A DNA stretch of 64,000 bases from contig DATHBD010000027.1 in NCBI GenBank assembly GCA_035296325.1, positions 1-64,000 of the forward strand, read 5' to 3'. How positions within the stretch are numbered: the first letter of the stretch is position 1; each line of letters opens with the position of its first letter. The position numbers were made by a program, and so were the translations under genes. This document shows positions 7,418 through 16,119 of this stretch, one piece after another. The notes under the pieces were generated by a model, which worked only from the letters and a program-made list of their open reading frames with translations, made no database searches and was not told where the DNA came from. Source of the DNA: DATHBD01 sp035296325 (GTDB taxonomy: Bacteria > Actinomycetota > Actinomycetes > Mycobacteriales > Micromonosporaceae).

Positions 7418-8878
7418 TCAGAAGGGGAACGGGCGGTGGCCGTGCTGCACGGTGATCCAGCGCAGGTCGGTGAAGGCTTCCGCGCCGGCCCGGCCTCCGA
7501 AACGGCCGTACCCGGAGTCCTTGACGCCGCCGAACGGTGCCTGCGGCTCGTCGTCCACCGACTGGTCGTTCACGTGCACGATGCCGGTCTGCAACCGCTG
7601 GGCGAGCTGGTACCCGCGGGCGGTGTCCTCGGTGAGGATCCCGGCGGTGAGGCCGTACGGGGTGTCGTTGGCGATCTCGACCGCCTGCTCGTCGTCGTCC
7701 ACCGGCTGGACGGCGCAGACCGGTCCGAAGACCTCCTCGGTGAACAGCCGCATCCGCCGGTCCACATTGGTCACCACGGTGGGCGGGTACACGGCGCCGG
7801 CCGGTTCGCCGCCGCCGGCGACCACCTTCGCGCCGTCCCGGACCGCCTCGTCGACCAGGCCGGCGACCCGCCGCGCGGCGCCGGCGTCGATCAGCGGGCC
7901 CACCACGGTGGTCGGGTCGCCCGGGTCGCCGTAGGGCAGCCGCTGGACGCGTTCCGCGAGCCGGGCCGTGAACTCCTCGGCGACGGCGCGGTGCACCAGC
8001 ACCCGGTCGGTCGACATGCAGATCTGCCCGGAGTTGAGGTAGGCGCCGAACGCGACCGCCTGCGCGGCGTACGCCAGGTCGGCGTCGGCCCGCACGATCA
8101 GCGCGTTCTTGCCGCCCAGCTCGAGCACGGCGGGGGTGAGGTGCTCGGCGGCCAGCGCGCCGATGCGCCGGCCCACCCCGGTGGAACCGGTGAAGTTCAC
8201 CCGGCGGACCCGCCGGTCGGCGATCAGCGTCTCGGCGACCACGGCCGCGTCGGCCCGGTCGTTGGTCAGCACGTTGAGGACCCCGGCCGGCAGCCCTGCC
8301 TCGGCGAGCACCTCGGCCAGCAGCAGCGCGCAGCAGACCGGGGCGTCCTCGCTGGCCTTGACCACCACGGTGTTGCCCACCGCCAGTGGGGTGGCGATGG
8401 CACGGGTGCCCAGGATGACCGGGGCGTTCCACGGCGCGAACGCGGCGACCACGCCGGCCGGCTGGCGGACGGCCATGCTCAGCGAACCGGGGGTATCGGT
8501 GCTGAGCACCTCGCCCAGCGGCGCGGTGGCCAACCCGGCGGCCTCGCGCAGCATGCCGGCCGCCAGGCCGACGTTGAAGTGCGCCCAGCCGTGCGTGGCA
8601 CCCGTCTCGGCCCGCATCAGCTCGACCACCTCGGCTTCGCGGCGCTGCAGCTCGTCGGCGGCGGCGAGCAGGATCTGCCGCCGGCGGCCCGGGGCGGTGG
8701 CGGCCCACTCCGGCAGGGCGGCGGCCGCGGCGTCGACGGCCCGGGTCACGTCGGCCGGAGCGGCGGCCGCGACCTCGACGAACACCCGACCGGTGAACGG
8801 GTCCAGGTCCGCGACGGTGCGTCCACCGGTGGCGGGGGTGTGCTCGCCGCCGATGAACAGGTGCCGGATGTCTGCCAT
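7418..8878 (-). CDS. NAD(P)-dependent aldehyde dehydrogenase (aromatic aldehyde type)
   Basis: A full-length 486-residue aldehyde dehydrogenase. The cofactor-site Asn is in FAPWNAPVILG (near residue 150), the Lys in VVKASEDAP, the Rossmann-type FTGSTGVG near residue 230, the general-base Glu in LELGGKN (near residue 252), and the nucleophilic Cys in GQICMSTDRV (near residue 286). The overall pattern is closest to benzaldehyde, salicylaldehyde or vanillin dehydrogenases. It is the last gene of a five-gene minus-strand operon, 24 nt after an FAH-family hydrolase. In context it would oxidise the aldehyde made by the carotenoid-oxygenase-like enzyme nearby; that link is inferred. Confidence 0.88.
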   Translation of the reverse strand: MADIRHLFIGGEHTPATGGRTVADLDPFTGRVFVEVAAAAPADVTRAVDAAAAALPEWAATAPGRRRQILLAAADELQRREAEVVELMRAETGATHGWAHFNVGLAAGMLREAAGLATAPLGEVLSTDTPGSLSMAVRQPAGVVAAFAPWNAPVILGTRAIATPLAVGNTVVVKASEDAPVCCALLLAEVLAEAGLPAGVLNVLTNDRADAAVVAETLIADRRVRRVNFTGSTGVGRRIGALAAEHLTPAVLELGGKNALIVRADADLAYAAQAVAFGAYLNSGQICMSTDRVLVHRAVAEEFTARLAERVQRLPYGDPGDPTTVVGPLIDAGAARRVAGLVDEAVRDGAKVVAGGGEPAGAVYPPTVVTNVDRRMRLFTEEVFGPVCAVQPVDDDEQAVEIANDTPYGLTAGILTEDTARGYQLAQRLQTGIVHVNDQSVDDEPQAPFGGVKDSGYGRFGGRAGAEAFTDLRWITVQHGHRPFPF

Positions 8879-8902
8879 GTCAGGGCTCCTTCGTACAGCC
8901 GG

Positions 8903-9742
8903 TCAGGGTGGTGAGCGGAACGTCTGCCGGATCTCGCCGATGCCCTCGACGCGGGTGAGCAGGGTGTCCGCCGGGGTGAGGTAGCGCGGCGGGGTCCGCC
9001 GGTTGCCGACGCCGCCGGGGGTGCCGGTGAAGACGAGGTCACCGGGCAGCAGCGGGCAGACCGCCGACAGCAGGGCCAGCGTCCGCGGCACGGAGAAGAT
9101 CATTTCCTTGGTACGGGCATGCTGCACCAGTTCGCCGTTGAGCTCGCAGGTCAGCTCGAGGTCGTCCGGGTCGTCGAACTCGTCCGGGGTGAGCAGCCAC
9201 GGCCCGGTCGGCCCGAACCCGGGGTACGACTTGGCGAGCGAGAACTGGGCCGGCTGACCCCGCAGCTGGACCTCCCGTTCGGAGAGGTCCTGCCCGACGG
9301 TCAGCCCGGCCACGTGGTTCCAGGCGTCCTCTTCGGACACCCGCTCGGCCCGACGCCCGATCACCACGACGAGTTCGGCCTCCCAGTCGACCCGGTCGCC
9401 CGGCAGGGTGACCTCCTGCACGGGTCCGGCGACGCAGGTCGGGAACTTGGTGAACACCAGCGGCCACTCGGGTGGGGTGTAGCCCGCCTCCGCCACGTGT
9501 GGCGGATAGTTCAACGCCAGGGCGAACACCTGGCGCGGCCGGGGCGACGGCGGTCCGAGCTGCGCCGGATCGAATGGCCGGCCGGCCGCCGGCAACCCAT
9601 CCGCCCAGCTGCGCAGCTCTGCCCACCGCTCGAACGCCGCGGCGGGATCGGCCGGCAGCTGGCCGCCGCTGTGCCGGTGCACGTCGACGGCGAGTCCGTC
9701 GCGCAGCAGGGTCGACCGGCCGTCAAGATTGGCCAGTTTCAC
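8903..9742 (-). CDS. Fumarylacetoacetate hydrolase (FAH)-family enzyme
   Basis: A 279-residue FAH-fold protein. The metal-ligand acidic residues are seen in DRVDWEAELVVVIG and TVGQDLSEREVQ, with the family core LAKSYPGFGPTGPWL and LLPGDLVFTGTPGGVG. FAH-family enzymes of this size hydrolyse acylpyruvates or isomerise/decarboxylate ring-cleavage products in aromatic degradation. The start is taken as the GTG at 9742, giving VKLANLDG; it overlaps the upstream gene's stop as GTGA (translational coupling). A longer in-frame extension upstream is a low-complexity Arg-rich tract and unlikely. The exact substrate is unknown. Confidence 0.85.
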   Translation of the reverse strand: MKLANLDGRSTLLRDGLAVDVHRHSGGQLPADPAAAFERWAELRSWADGLPAAGRPFDPAQLGPPSPRPRQVFALALNYPPHVAEAGYTPPEWPLVFTKFPTCVAGPVQEVTLPGDRVDWEAELVVVIGRRAERVSEEDAWNHVAGLTVGQDLSEREVQLRGQPAQFSLAKSYPGFGPTGPWLLTPDEFDDPDDLELTCELNGELVQHARTKEMIFSVPRTLALLSAVCPLLPGDLVFTGTPGGVGNRRTPPRYLTPADTLLTRVEGIGEIRQTFRSPP

Positions 9743-10608
9743 GACGGGCGGCGCGGCGGTGCGTCCTCGCCGTGCCCTTCTTTCCACGAGACGATCGGTG
9801 TACGCAGGACGCCGAGTTTCTCGATCTCGGCCTCCACCACGTCGCCGGGCCGCAGGTACAGCGAGGCGGAGTCGGGGCTGAATCCGGCCACCCCGGCGAT
9901 GGTGCCGGTGGTGATGATGTCCCCGGCGGTGTAGCCCTGCGGGGAGTGGTAGGCGATCAGCTCGGCGATCGTGACGTCCATCCGGCTGGTGTTCGACGAC
10001 TGCCTGACCTGTCCGTTGACCCGCAGCTCCATCGCCAGGTTGTGCGGGTCCGGCACCTCGTCGGCCGTCAGGACGTACGGCCCGAGCGGGTTGAACGTGT
10101 CGATCGCCTTGCAGAACGAGAACACGCCGGACTTCATCTCCCGGCGTTGGATGTCCCGGGCGGTGATGTCGTTGAAGATCGTGTAACCGCCGATGTAGTC
10201 GGCGGCCTCCTCGGGGCCGAAGAACTTGCCGGACTTGCCGATGACGATGGCCAGTTCCAGCTCGTAGTCCAGCTCATCGGTGAGGTGCTCGGGGTAGATG
10301 ACCGGCTCGTCCGGGCCGATGATGGCGTCCAGGTTCTGGAAGAACACGATCCACTTGTCGATCGGGTGCGACCAGTTGACCTGCCGGGAGTCGTCCTCGT
10401 GTTCGCGGAAGTTGCCGGAGGTGTGGAAGAACTTCTTCGGCTCGATCGGCGCGCGTAGGCGTACGTCGGCCAGCTTGACGACCCGCCCCGTCGGGGCGAC
10501 GTCGCCACCGCGGGCGAACCACTCCCGGGTGCTCGGGCAGTCGAGTTCCCGGATCTCGTCGCCGTCGAGCGCGCCCACGCGCCCGTCGTCGAAGGTGACC
10601 AGCTTCAT
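9739..10608 (-). CDS. Second FAH-family hydrolase/isomerase
   Basis: A 289-residue FAH-family enzyme starting MKLVTFDDGRVGAL at 10608 behind a clear AAGGAG. Family features include FFHTSGNFREHEDD (the region bearing the catalytic His and following acid), ELDYELELAIVIGKSGKF with the paired metal-binding Glu residues, and FNDITARDIQRREM with the third acidic ligand. GDIITTGTIAGVAGF is the C-terminal signature loop. It resembles 2-keto-4-pentenoate hydratase / 2-hydroxyhepta-2,4-diene-1,7-dioate isomerase-type proteins. Its stop overlaps the next FAH gene by 4 nt. Two paralogous FAH enzymes in tandem suggest successive or alternative steps on a ring-cleavage-like product. Confidence 0.87.
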   Translation of the reverse strand: MKLVTFDDGRVGALDGDEIRELDCPSTREWFARGGDVAPTGRVVKLADVRLRAPIEPKKFFHTSGNFREHEDDSRQVNWSHPIDKWIVFFQNLDAIIGPDEPVIYPEHLTDELDYELELAIVIGKSGKFFGPEEAADYIGGYTIFNDITARDIQRREMKSGVFSFCKAIDTFNPLGPYVLTADEVPDPHNLAMELRVNGQVRQSSNTSRMDVTIAELIAYHSPQGYTAGDIITTGTIAGVAGFSPDSASLYLRPGDVVEAEIEKLGVLRTPIVSWKEGHGEDAPPRRPS

Positions 10609-10639
10609 CTGTTTCTCCTTCTGATGTGGACGGCGCCGC

Positions 10640-11443
10640 TCAGGCGCCGACCATGTTGAAGCCGCCGTCGGCGAGCAGGAACCCGCCGGTGATGTGCGCG
10701 GCGTCCGGGGTGGCCAGGAACAGCGCGGTGCCGGCCAACTCGGCGGGGCCGGGGATGCGGCCCATCGGGGTGAGTGCGGTGAGTCGCTCACGCCGCCCGG
10801 ACTGCCAGTCCGCCCGGCTCAGCGTGGCGTCGGTCTCCATGAACCCGGGGGCGAACGCGTTGACCCGTACGGTCGGCGCGAACGCGGCCGCGTACGACTT
10901 CGTCAGGCCGAGGATGCCGTACTTCGCGGCGGCGTACTGCGGGGCCCGGGCGCTGCCGCGCACCACCACGGTGGAGCCGATGTTGACGATCGACCCGCCG
11001 CCCTGGGCGAGCATCCGGTCGCCGAACTCGTGGGTGCACAGCAGGGTGCCCTTGACGTCGACGTCGAGGACCCGGTCGAGCGTCTCCTCGGTCAGATCAC
11101 GCCAGGACATCTGGTCCGGTGCGACGTCGCCGACGTTGTTGACCAGCACGTCCAGGCGGCCGAACTCCTCGAAGACCCGGTCGGCCATTGCCCTGATGTC
11201 GTCCCACCGGCTGATGTCGGCCTGCACGACGATGGCCGTGCCGCCGGCCTCCTGGACCCGGGCGGCGGTCTTCTGCGCGCCGGCCGCCGAGCGGTTGTAG
11301 TGCACGGCGACCGTGGCGCCCTCCTGGGCGGCCCGGACCGCGATCTCGGCACCGAAGCCGGTGCCGGCGCCGGTGACCAGGACGTACTGGCCGACGAAGC
11401 GGCGGGGTGGGGCCGACTCGGCGGCCGGTGCGGGGGCGGTCAT
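10640..11443 (-). CDS. SDR-family oxidoreductase
   Basis: A 267-residue classical short-chain dehydrogenase. The NAD(P)-binding TGAGTGFG is near residue 24, NNVG (variant of NNAG) near residue 101, the catalytic Ser in NIGSTVVV, and the YAAAK catalytic pair near residue 168. HYNRSAAGAQ after the second beta strand, with Asn-Arg rather than Asp, hints at NADP preference. It lies 31 nt upstream of the second FAH gene and 51 nt after another SDR gene, in the same operon. It probably reduces or oxidises an alcohol/ketone intermediate of the pathway; the substrate is not deducible. Confidence 0.87.
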   Translation of the reverse strand: MTAPAPAAESAPPRRFVGQYVLVTGAGTGFGAEIAVRAAQEGATVAVHYNRSAAGAQKTAARVQEAGGTAIVVQADISRWDDIRAMADRVFEEFGRLDVLVNNVGDVAPDQMSWRDLTEETLDRVLDVDVKGTLLCTHEFGDRMLAQGGGSIVNIGSTVVVRGSARAPQYAAAKYGILGLTKSYAAAFAPTVRVNAFAPGFMETDATLSRADWQSGRRERLTALTPMGRIPGPAELAGTALFLATPDAAHITGGFLLADGGFNMVGA

Positions 11444-11494
11444 CGGGTTCTCCTTGCAGGGGCGCAGCGGGGACGGGCGGACGGGCGGACGGGT

Positions 11495-12262
11495 TCAGAC
11501 GAGGGTCCGGCCACCGTCGACGTACATGACGTGGCCGGTGACGAAGGTGGCGCGGGACGAGGCCAGGAACAGCGCCGGGTTGACGATGTCGTGCACCGTG
11601 CCGAGCCGGCCGGCCGGCACCATCGCCTCCAGGCCGGCCCGCACGCCCGGCTTGGCGAGGTACTGCTCGGTCAGCGGGGTCTCCAGATAGCCCGGTGCCA
11701 CCGCGTTCACCGCGACGCCGGCCTCGGCCCACTCGTGGGCCATCACCTTCAGTAGCTGGTTCAGGCCACCCTTGGACGCCGCGTACGGCGCATGCAGTCG
11801 GTGGGCGAGTGCGCCGGAGACCGAGGAGACGAAGACGATCCGGCCGCCGCGCTGGGCACACATCACCCGGCCAGCGGCCTGACCAAGGTGGAACGCGCTG
11901 GACAGGTTGACCGACAGGACCCGGTCCCAGTCCGCGTCGGTGAGTTCCAGGACCGGCCGGCGGTCGTTGACGCCGACGGCGTGGATCAGCACGTCCAGGC
12001 GGCCGAACGTCTGTTGCGCCGCGGCCACCGCGTCGCGGCAGCGCTGCGGGTCACGCAGGTCGGCGTGGAAGATCTGGCCGCCGGCGGCGTGGAAGGCAGG
12101 GTCGGTGTGCAGCTTCTCCAGCGCCTGCTGGTCGCTGTCCACCGCCAGCACCCGGGCACCCTCGGCCACCAGGCCGTCGATGCAGGCCCGGCCGATGCCG
12201 CCGGCCCCGGCCACCAGCACCGCCCGGCCGGCCAGTTCCAACCATCCGGTCATCGTCACCAC
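11495..12262 (-). CDS. SDR-family oxidoreductase
   Basis: A 255-residue short-chain dehydrogenase with GAGGIGRA in the glycine-rich loop, VLAVDSDQQ ending in Asp (NAD preference), IHAVG in place of NNAG, catalytic Ser in VSSVSGAL and the YAASKGG motif. A GTG at 12262 and an ATG at 12253 are both possible starts (VTMTGWLEL or MTGWLEL); neither has a strong ribosome binding site. It is the first gene of the minus-strand catabolic operon and is transcribed away from the CMD-family gene at 12443, so the 180-nt gap between them probably holds both promoters. Confidence 0.86.
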   Translation of the reverse strand: MVTMTGWLELAGRAVLVAGAGGIGRACIDGLVAEGARVLAVDSDQQALEKLHTDPAFHAAGGQIFHADLRDPQRCRDAVAAAQQTFGRLDVLIHAVGVNDRRPVLELTDADWDRVLSVNLSSAFHLGQAAGRVMCAQRGGRIVFVSSVSGALAHRLHAPYAASKGGLNQLLKVMAHEWAEAGVAVNAVAPGYLETPLTEQYLAKPGVRAGLEAMVPAGRLGTVHDIVNPALFLASSRATFVTGHVMYVDGGRTLV

Positions 12263-12442
12263 GCCCTTGATATCGGTGATGGGGCTTTCCCAATGCCGGC
12301 AACGCTATGAGGGCGTCGCGCGACTGTCGACAGTTTGGCGATGCAGGGCGTCAATAGCAGGCGTGCAGCTTGAGCACACCCGGCTCGGCGAACCACCGTG
12401 CGAAGATCTGCCCGGATGCCCGCCGGAACCAGGGGAGTGGCG

Positions 12443-13018
12443 ATGAGCGAACGGCTAGCGCGACTGGCGCCCGAGGAGTTCGACGACGAGCAGCGCGCGC
12501 TGCACGCCGAGTTGACCGGTGGTCCACGGGCGGGGTCCGCCAGGCTGTTTCCGCTCGCCGACCCGCACGGGCGGCTGCTCGGTCCCTTCGACGCGATGCT
12601 GCGCAACCCGGCCATCGGGCAGCCACTGCAGGCGCTGGGCGCCCGGCTGCGCTACGGCGGTCAGCTGCCGGACCGGGTCCGCGAGCTGGTCATCCTGGTC
12701 GTGGCCGGGCACTGGGACAACAGCTTCGAGGCCGGCGCCCACGAGCGGGTCGGGCGGGCGGCCGGCCTCACCGACGACGAACTCCGCGCCGCGCGCTCCG
12801 GTGCGGCGGACGGGTTTCCCGATCCGCTGGAGGCCGCCGCGGTGCGGGTCGCCGACGCGGTGCTGCGCCGCGGGGACCTTTCCGACGCGGAGTACGCGGA
12901 ACTGGCCGGCGTCCTGCCGGCGCCGCTGTTGTTCGAGGTGGTGTGCCTGATCGGGTACTACACCACGCTGGCCTGGACGATGCGGGCGTTCCGGGCCGAC
13001 CACCCGCTGCCCGAGTGA
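12443..13018 (+). CDS. Carboxymuconolactone decarboxylase (CMD)-family protein
   Basis: A 191-residue CMD/AhpD-fold protein. The core helix pair RELVILVVAGHWDNSFEAGAHERVGRAAGL is recognisable: the Glu and His positions of the family motif are kept, but the AhpD-type CxxC is absent, so it is more likely a decarboxylase/isomerase or a structural homologue than a peroxidase. The ATG at 12443 follows AGGGGAG with good spacing. It is divergent from the SDR operon and convergent with the cupin gene. Gamma-carboxymuconolactone decarboxylase acts in protocatechuate breakdown, but many family members have other roles. Confidence 0.75.
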   Translation: MSERLARLAPEEFDDEQRALHAELTGGPRAGSARLFPLADPHGRLLGPFDAMLRNPAIGQPLQALGARLRYGGQLPDRVRELVILVVAGHWDNSFEAGAHERVGRAAGLTDDELRAARSGAADGFPDPLEAAAVRVADAVLRRGDLSDAEYAELAGVLPAPLLFEVVCLIGYYTTLAWTMRAFRADHPLPE

Positions 13019-13021
13019 GCC

Positions 13022-13492
13022 TCAGACCTCATCGTCGATGTTGGCCATGACCCGCGCCAGTTCCTCGTCACTGGTCCAGCCCAGCCCGGGGGGCGGCTCG
13101 GCGCTCCACGGCACGTCCCGGCGGTAGACCTCGACCTGTCGCCGCGAGCCGTCGGGGTCGCGGACCGGGTAGACGTTGCCCATTCCCCGCTCGGTCAGCA
13201 CGGCCAGCACCGTCTCGGTGTGCACCTCAATGCCGTGCCACGTCTCGGCGGGTACCGCGATCACGTCCCCGGGCCCGCAGGACCGGCGCTGGTCGCCGAC
13301 CCGCGCGGTGAGCGTGCCCTCGACGACCATCAGCACTTCTTCGCCGTGGTGCAGGTGCATCGGGCGCCGGTCACCGGCGGGCAGCCGACCGACGGCGAGC
13401 ATCGTCCGGGCCATCCTGGCCGCCGGGCCGATCACCGGACGGAAACCGAACTGTCCGGGGCCGGGCAGTTCCCAACGGGAGAAGGCGTCCAT
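13022..13492 (-). CDS. Cupin-domain protein
   Basis: A 156-residue single-domain cupin. Motif 1 is MHLHHGEEVLMVVEGTLTAR (His-x-His with Glu, residues 45-64) and motif 2 is PAETWHGIEVH, so the metal ligands are present. Small cupins of this kind can be dioxygenases, isomerases or ligand-binding accessory proteins. It sits between the CMD-family gene and the LysR gene inside the catabolic island, only 3 nt from the convergent CMD stop. The visible motifs do not say whether it is an enzyme. Confidence 0.8.
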   Translation of the reverse strand: MDAFSRWELPGPGQFGFRPVIGPAARMARTMLAVGRLPAGDRRPMHLHHGEEVLMVVEGTLTARVGDQRRSCGPGDVIAVPAETWHGIEVHTETVLAVLTERGMGNVYPVRDPDGSRRQVEVYRRDVPWSAEPPPGLGWTSDEELARVMANIDDEV

Positions 13493-13638
13493 CGCAGGTC
13501 CCTCACAGCATCGATGTCCCGACCGGAGACGGCGTTCGTCAGCCGGTGATCAGCGTAGCGTGAGGTAGCTTCTGCTTGCCAAGAACCGCTGCCCGGCCCG
13601 TCGACCGGCCGGCCGCCCGCCCGCCGCCGGAGGCGCCC

Positions 13639-14556
13639 GTGGACCTGACCCGCGTCGACCTCAACCTGCTCGTCGCCCTGGACGCCCTGCTGGCCGAGCG
13701 GCACGTCACCCGCGCCGGGCAGCGCCTGCACCTGAGCCAGTCGGCGACCAGCGCTGCGCTGCGCCGGCTGCGTCGGGTCTTCGACGACCCGTTGCTCATC
13801 GCGCACGGGCGCGAGTTGCAGCTGACGCCGTTGGCGCGCGGGTTGGCCGAGCCGGTCCGCGAGATCCTCACCCGAATCGAACAGCTGACCGACAACAACG
13901 ACAGCCTGCGCTCCGGGCTCCCCGGGCGGACCTTTACGATCCTGTCCAGCGAGTACGTGGCGCTGGTCCTGCTGCGCCGGCTGCTGGAGAACCTCTTCGA
14001 GCTGGCCCCCGGGGTCCGGATCAACCTGGAGCCGCTGCCGGACAACTTCCGCGAACGGCTCCAGAAGGACGACGTCGACCTGGTCATCGCGCCGGTGCAC
14101 AACCGCACCGCGCAGGGCGTCCGGCACTTCCCGCACGTGGTGGTCCTGCGCGACCGCTACGTCACCGCGGTGGCCCAGAACCATCCCCAGGTGGGCGACG
14201 AGCTGACCCGCGAGCAGTTCAGCCGGCTGCCGTACCTGGACTACGTGGTGCGCCGCGGCGAGCACGCCGGCTCGCTGCTCACCTCGGAGCTGGACGCGCA
14301 GGACATTCCGCACACCGTGCACGCGTCCACCACCAGTTACGCGCTGCTGCCGTTCCTGCTGCGGGACACCCGGATGATCGCCTTCGTACCGGCGCTGCTG
14401 GCCGCGGAGCTCGGCGACGCGGCCGGGATCCGGGTCCTCGAACCGCCGGTGCAGCTGCCGGAGTTGGTGGAGACGATGTACTGGCATCCGCGACGGGACA
14501 CCACCGACCCGGCGCACGGCTGGTTGCGCCGGCAGATCCTCGCCCTCACCGAGTGA
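13639..14556 (+). CDS. LysR-family regulator (NodD/NahR-like)
   Basis: A 305-residue LysR-type regulator. The winged HTH is VDLNLLVALDALLAERHVTRAG to QSATSAALRRLRRVFDDPLL, ending in LTPLA (residues 4-65), followed by a periplasmic-binding-protein-like effector domain. The DLNLL opening and DPLLIAHGRELQLTP are typical of the NodD/NahR branch, which often senses aromatic inducers. The GTG at 13639 is chosen because CCGGAGG lies 5 nt upstream and it opens directly into the HTH. It lies just upstream of, and in the same direction as, the carotenoid-oxygenase-like gene, so it is the likely regulator of the island. Confidence 0.87.
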   Translation: MDLTRVDLNLLVALDALLAERHVTRAGQRLHLSQSATSAALRRLRRVFDDPLLIAHGRELQLTPLARGLAEPVREILTRIEQLTDNNDSLRSGLPGRTFTILSSEYVALVLLRRLLENLFELAPGVRINLEPLPDNFRERLQKDDVDLVIAPVHNRTAQGVRHFPHVVVLRDRYVTAVAQNHPQVGDELTREQFSRLPYLDYVVRRGEHAGSLLTSELDAQDIPHTVHASTTSYALLPFLLRDTRMIAFVPALLAAELGDAAGIRVLEPPVQLPELVETMYWHPRRDTTDPAHGWLRRQILALTE

Positions 14557-14643
14557 CGGGCCGACCGGTGATTGAGCCGGGGCATGGCTGGCATCGACAT
14601 CATCTGTTTCAGTACTCCGCGCATTGTGCCTAGCGTCGAATGC

Positions 14644-16119
14644 ATGACGGCCTCAACGTTCACCCGACACCTCGGCCTGCTGTTCCCGGACACGCTGCCG
14701 TTCTCCGGCTATTTCGCGCCGGTCCGCATCGAGGCGGACATCTACGACCTCGAGGTGGACGGGGAGATTCCCGCCGACCTGAACGGTGCGTTCTACCGCA
14801 ACGGCGCCGACGCCCAGTACCCGCCCATGCTGGGCGACGACATCTACCTCAACGGCGACGGCATGGTGACCATGCTCCGCTTCCACGACGGCCACGCCGA
14901 CCTGCGCAGCCGGTTCGTGCGGACGGAACGGTTCCTCGCCGAACGCAAGGCCCGACGCTCGCTGTCCGGCGCGTACCGCAATCCCTTCACCGACGAAGCG
15001 GGCCTGGCCGGCATCGGCGCCGGGACCGCGAACACCAGCGTGTACTGGCACGGCGGCAAGCTGCTCGCCCTCAAGGAGGCGGACCAGCCCTACGAGCTGG
15101 ACCCGATGACCCTGGAGACCCGGGGAAAGTACGACTTCGACGGGCAACTGACCAGCGCGACCTTCACCGCGCACCCGAAGACCGACCCGGTGACCGGCGA
15201 CCTGATCGCGTTCGCCTACAACACCCGCGGCCGCCCCGACCGGGATGTGGCGATCTACGTCATCTCCCCCGGCGGCGAGATCGTCCGGGAGGAGTGGTTC
15301 GAGGCCCCGTACCCGTCGATGATGCACGACTACCTGGTCAGCCAGGACTACATCATCTTCCACATCTCCCCGATGATCGCCGACTGGGAGCGGTTGAAGG
15401 CCGGTGTCCCGTTCTTCCAGTGGGACCCGAGCCACGAGTCGATGGTCGGGGTCATCCCGCGCCGGCAGGGCGTCAGCGGCATCCGCTGGTTCAGCTCGCC
15501 GACCGTGATGCAGACGCACACCATCAACGCGTTCAACACCGCCGACCAGCTCACCATCGACCACTTCGTGGCCGCCAGCGGGTGGCTGTCCCAGTTCCCC
15601 GACGCCAACGGGATCATCACCAAGGAAGAGCCGCCGATCGCACAGCGGTGGACCTTCGACCTGACCAGTGCCGACGACTCCTTCACCGCGACCACCCTGG
15701 TCAACCTGCCCGGCGACATGCCGCGGGTCGATCCGCGGCGGCTGACCCAGCCCAACCGGCACATGTGGATGGGCGCGCTGAACCGCGACCTGGGTCCGAT
15801 GGTGGAACTCGGCCCGATGGGCCCACCGTTCAACTGCCTGGTTCACCTCGACCACCAGACCGGCGTCCGGCAGTACTTCTACCCCGGTCCGGACAACGCG
15901 CCCGAGGAACCGGTGTTCGTCCCCCGGCCGGGGTCGACCACCGAGGGCGACGGCTACCTGATCTCTGTGGTGGGCCGGCGGCGGGAGAACCGGTCCGACG
16001 TCGTCATCCTGGACCCGCTTCGGCTCGACGACGGGCCGCTCGCGACGATCAAGATCCCTTACCGGCTGCGGTACGCGTTCCACGGCACCTGGGCCCCGGC
16101 CGAGGAGTTGCCCTGGTGA
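14644..16119 (+). CDS. Carotenoid cleavage / lignostilbene dioxygenase-family enzyme
   Basis: A 491-residue member of the RPE65/carotenoid oxygenase family, which cleaves C=C bonds with O2 at a non-haem Fe(II). The four iron-ligand His are visible in TFTAHPKTDPVTGD, PSMMHDYLVS, QTHTINAFN and the C-terminal YAFHGTW. NGAFYRNGADAQYPP and NGDGMVTMLRF are family signatures. The ATG at 14644 gives MTASTFTRHL; an upstream in-frame ATG (14572) adds an unconserved leader. Its stop overlaps the next gene. Surrounding aldehyde dehydrogenase and FAH genes point to stilbene, phenylpropanoid or apocarotenoid cleavage to an aldehyde. Confidence 0.88.
   Translation: MTASTFTRHLGLLFPDTLPFSGYFAPVRIEADIYDLEVDGEIPADLNGAFYRNGADAQYPPMLGDDIYLNGDGMVTMLRFHDGHADLRSRFVRTERFLAERKARRSLSGAYRNPFTDEAGLAGIGAGTANTSVYWHGGKLLALKEADQPYELDPMTLETRGKYDFDGQLTSATFTAHPKTDPVTGDLIAFAYNTRGRPDRDVAIYVISPGGEIVREEWFEAPYPSMMHDYLVSQDYIIFHISPMIADWERLKAGVPFFQWDPSHESMVGVIPRRQGVSGIRWFSSPTVMQTHTINAFNTADQLTIDHFVAASGWLSQFPDANGIITKEEPPIAQRWTFDLTSADDSFTATTLVNLPGDMPRVDPRRLTQPNRHMWMGALNRDLGPMVELGPMGPPFNCLVHLDHQTGVRQYFYPGPDNAPEEPVFVPRPGSTTEGDGYLISVVGRRRENRSDVVILDPLRLDDGPLATIKIPYRLRYAFHGTWAPAEELPW

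Noticed and set aside
14640..16119. A long second open frame over the dioxygenase gene, continuous with the isochorismatase-like gene
   Set aside because: Its translation is Arg/Pro/Gly/His-rich with no motifs, as is common opposite or out of frame with high-GC genes. The dioxygenase frame carries all iron-ligand motifs. Only the part after 16116 is real.
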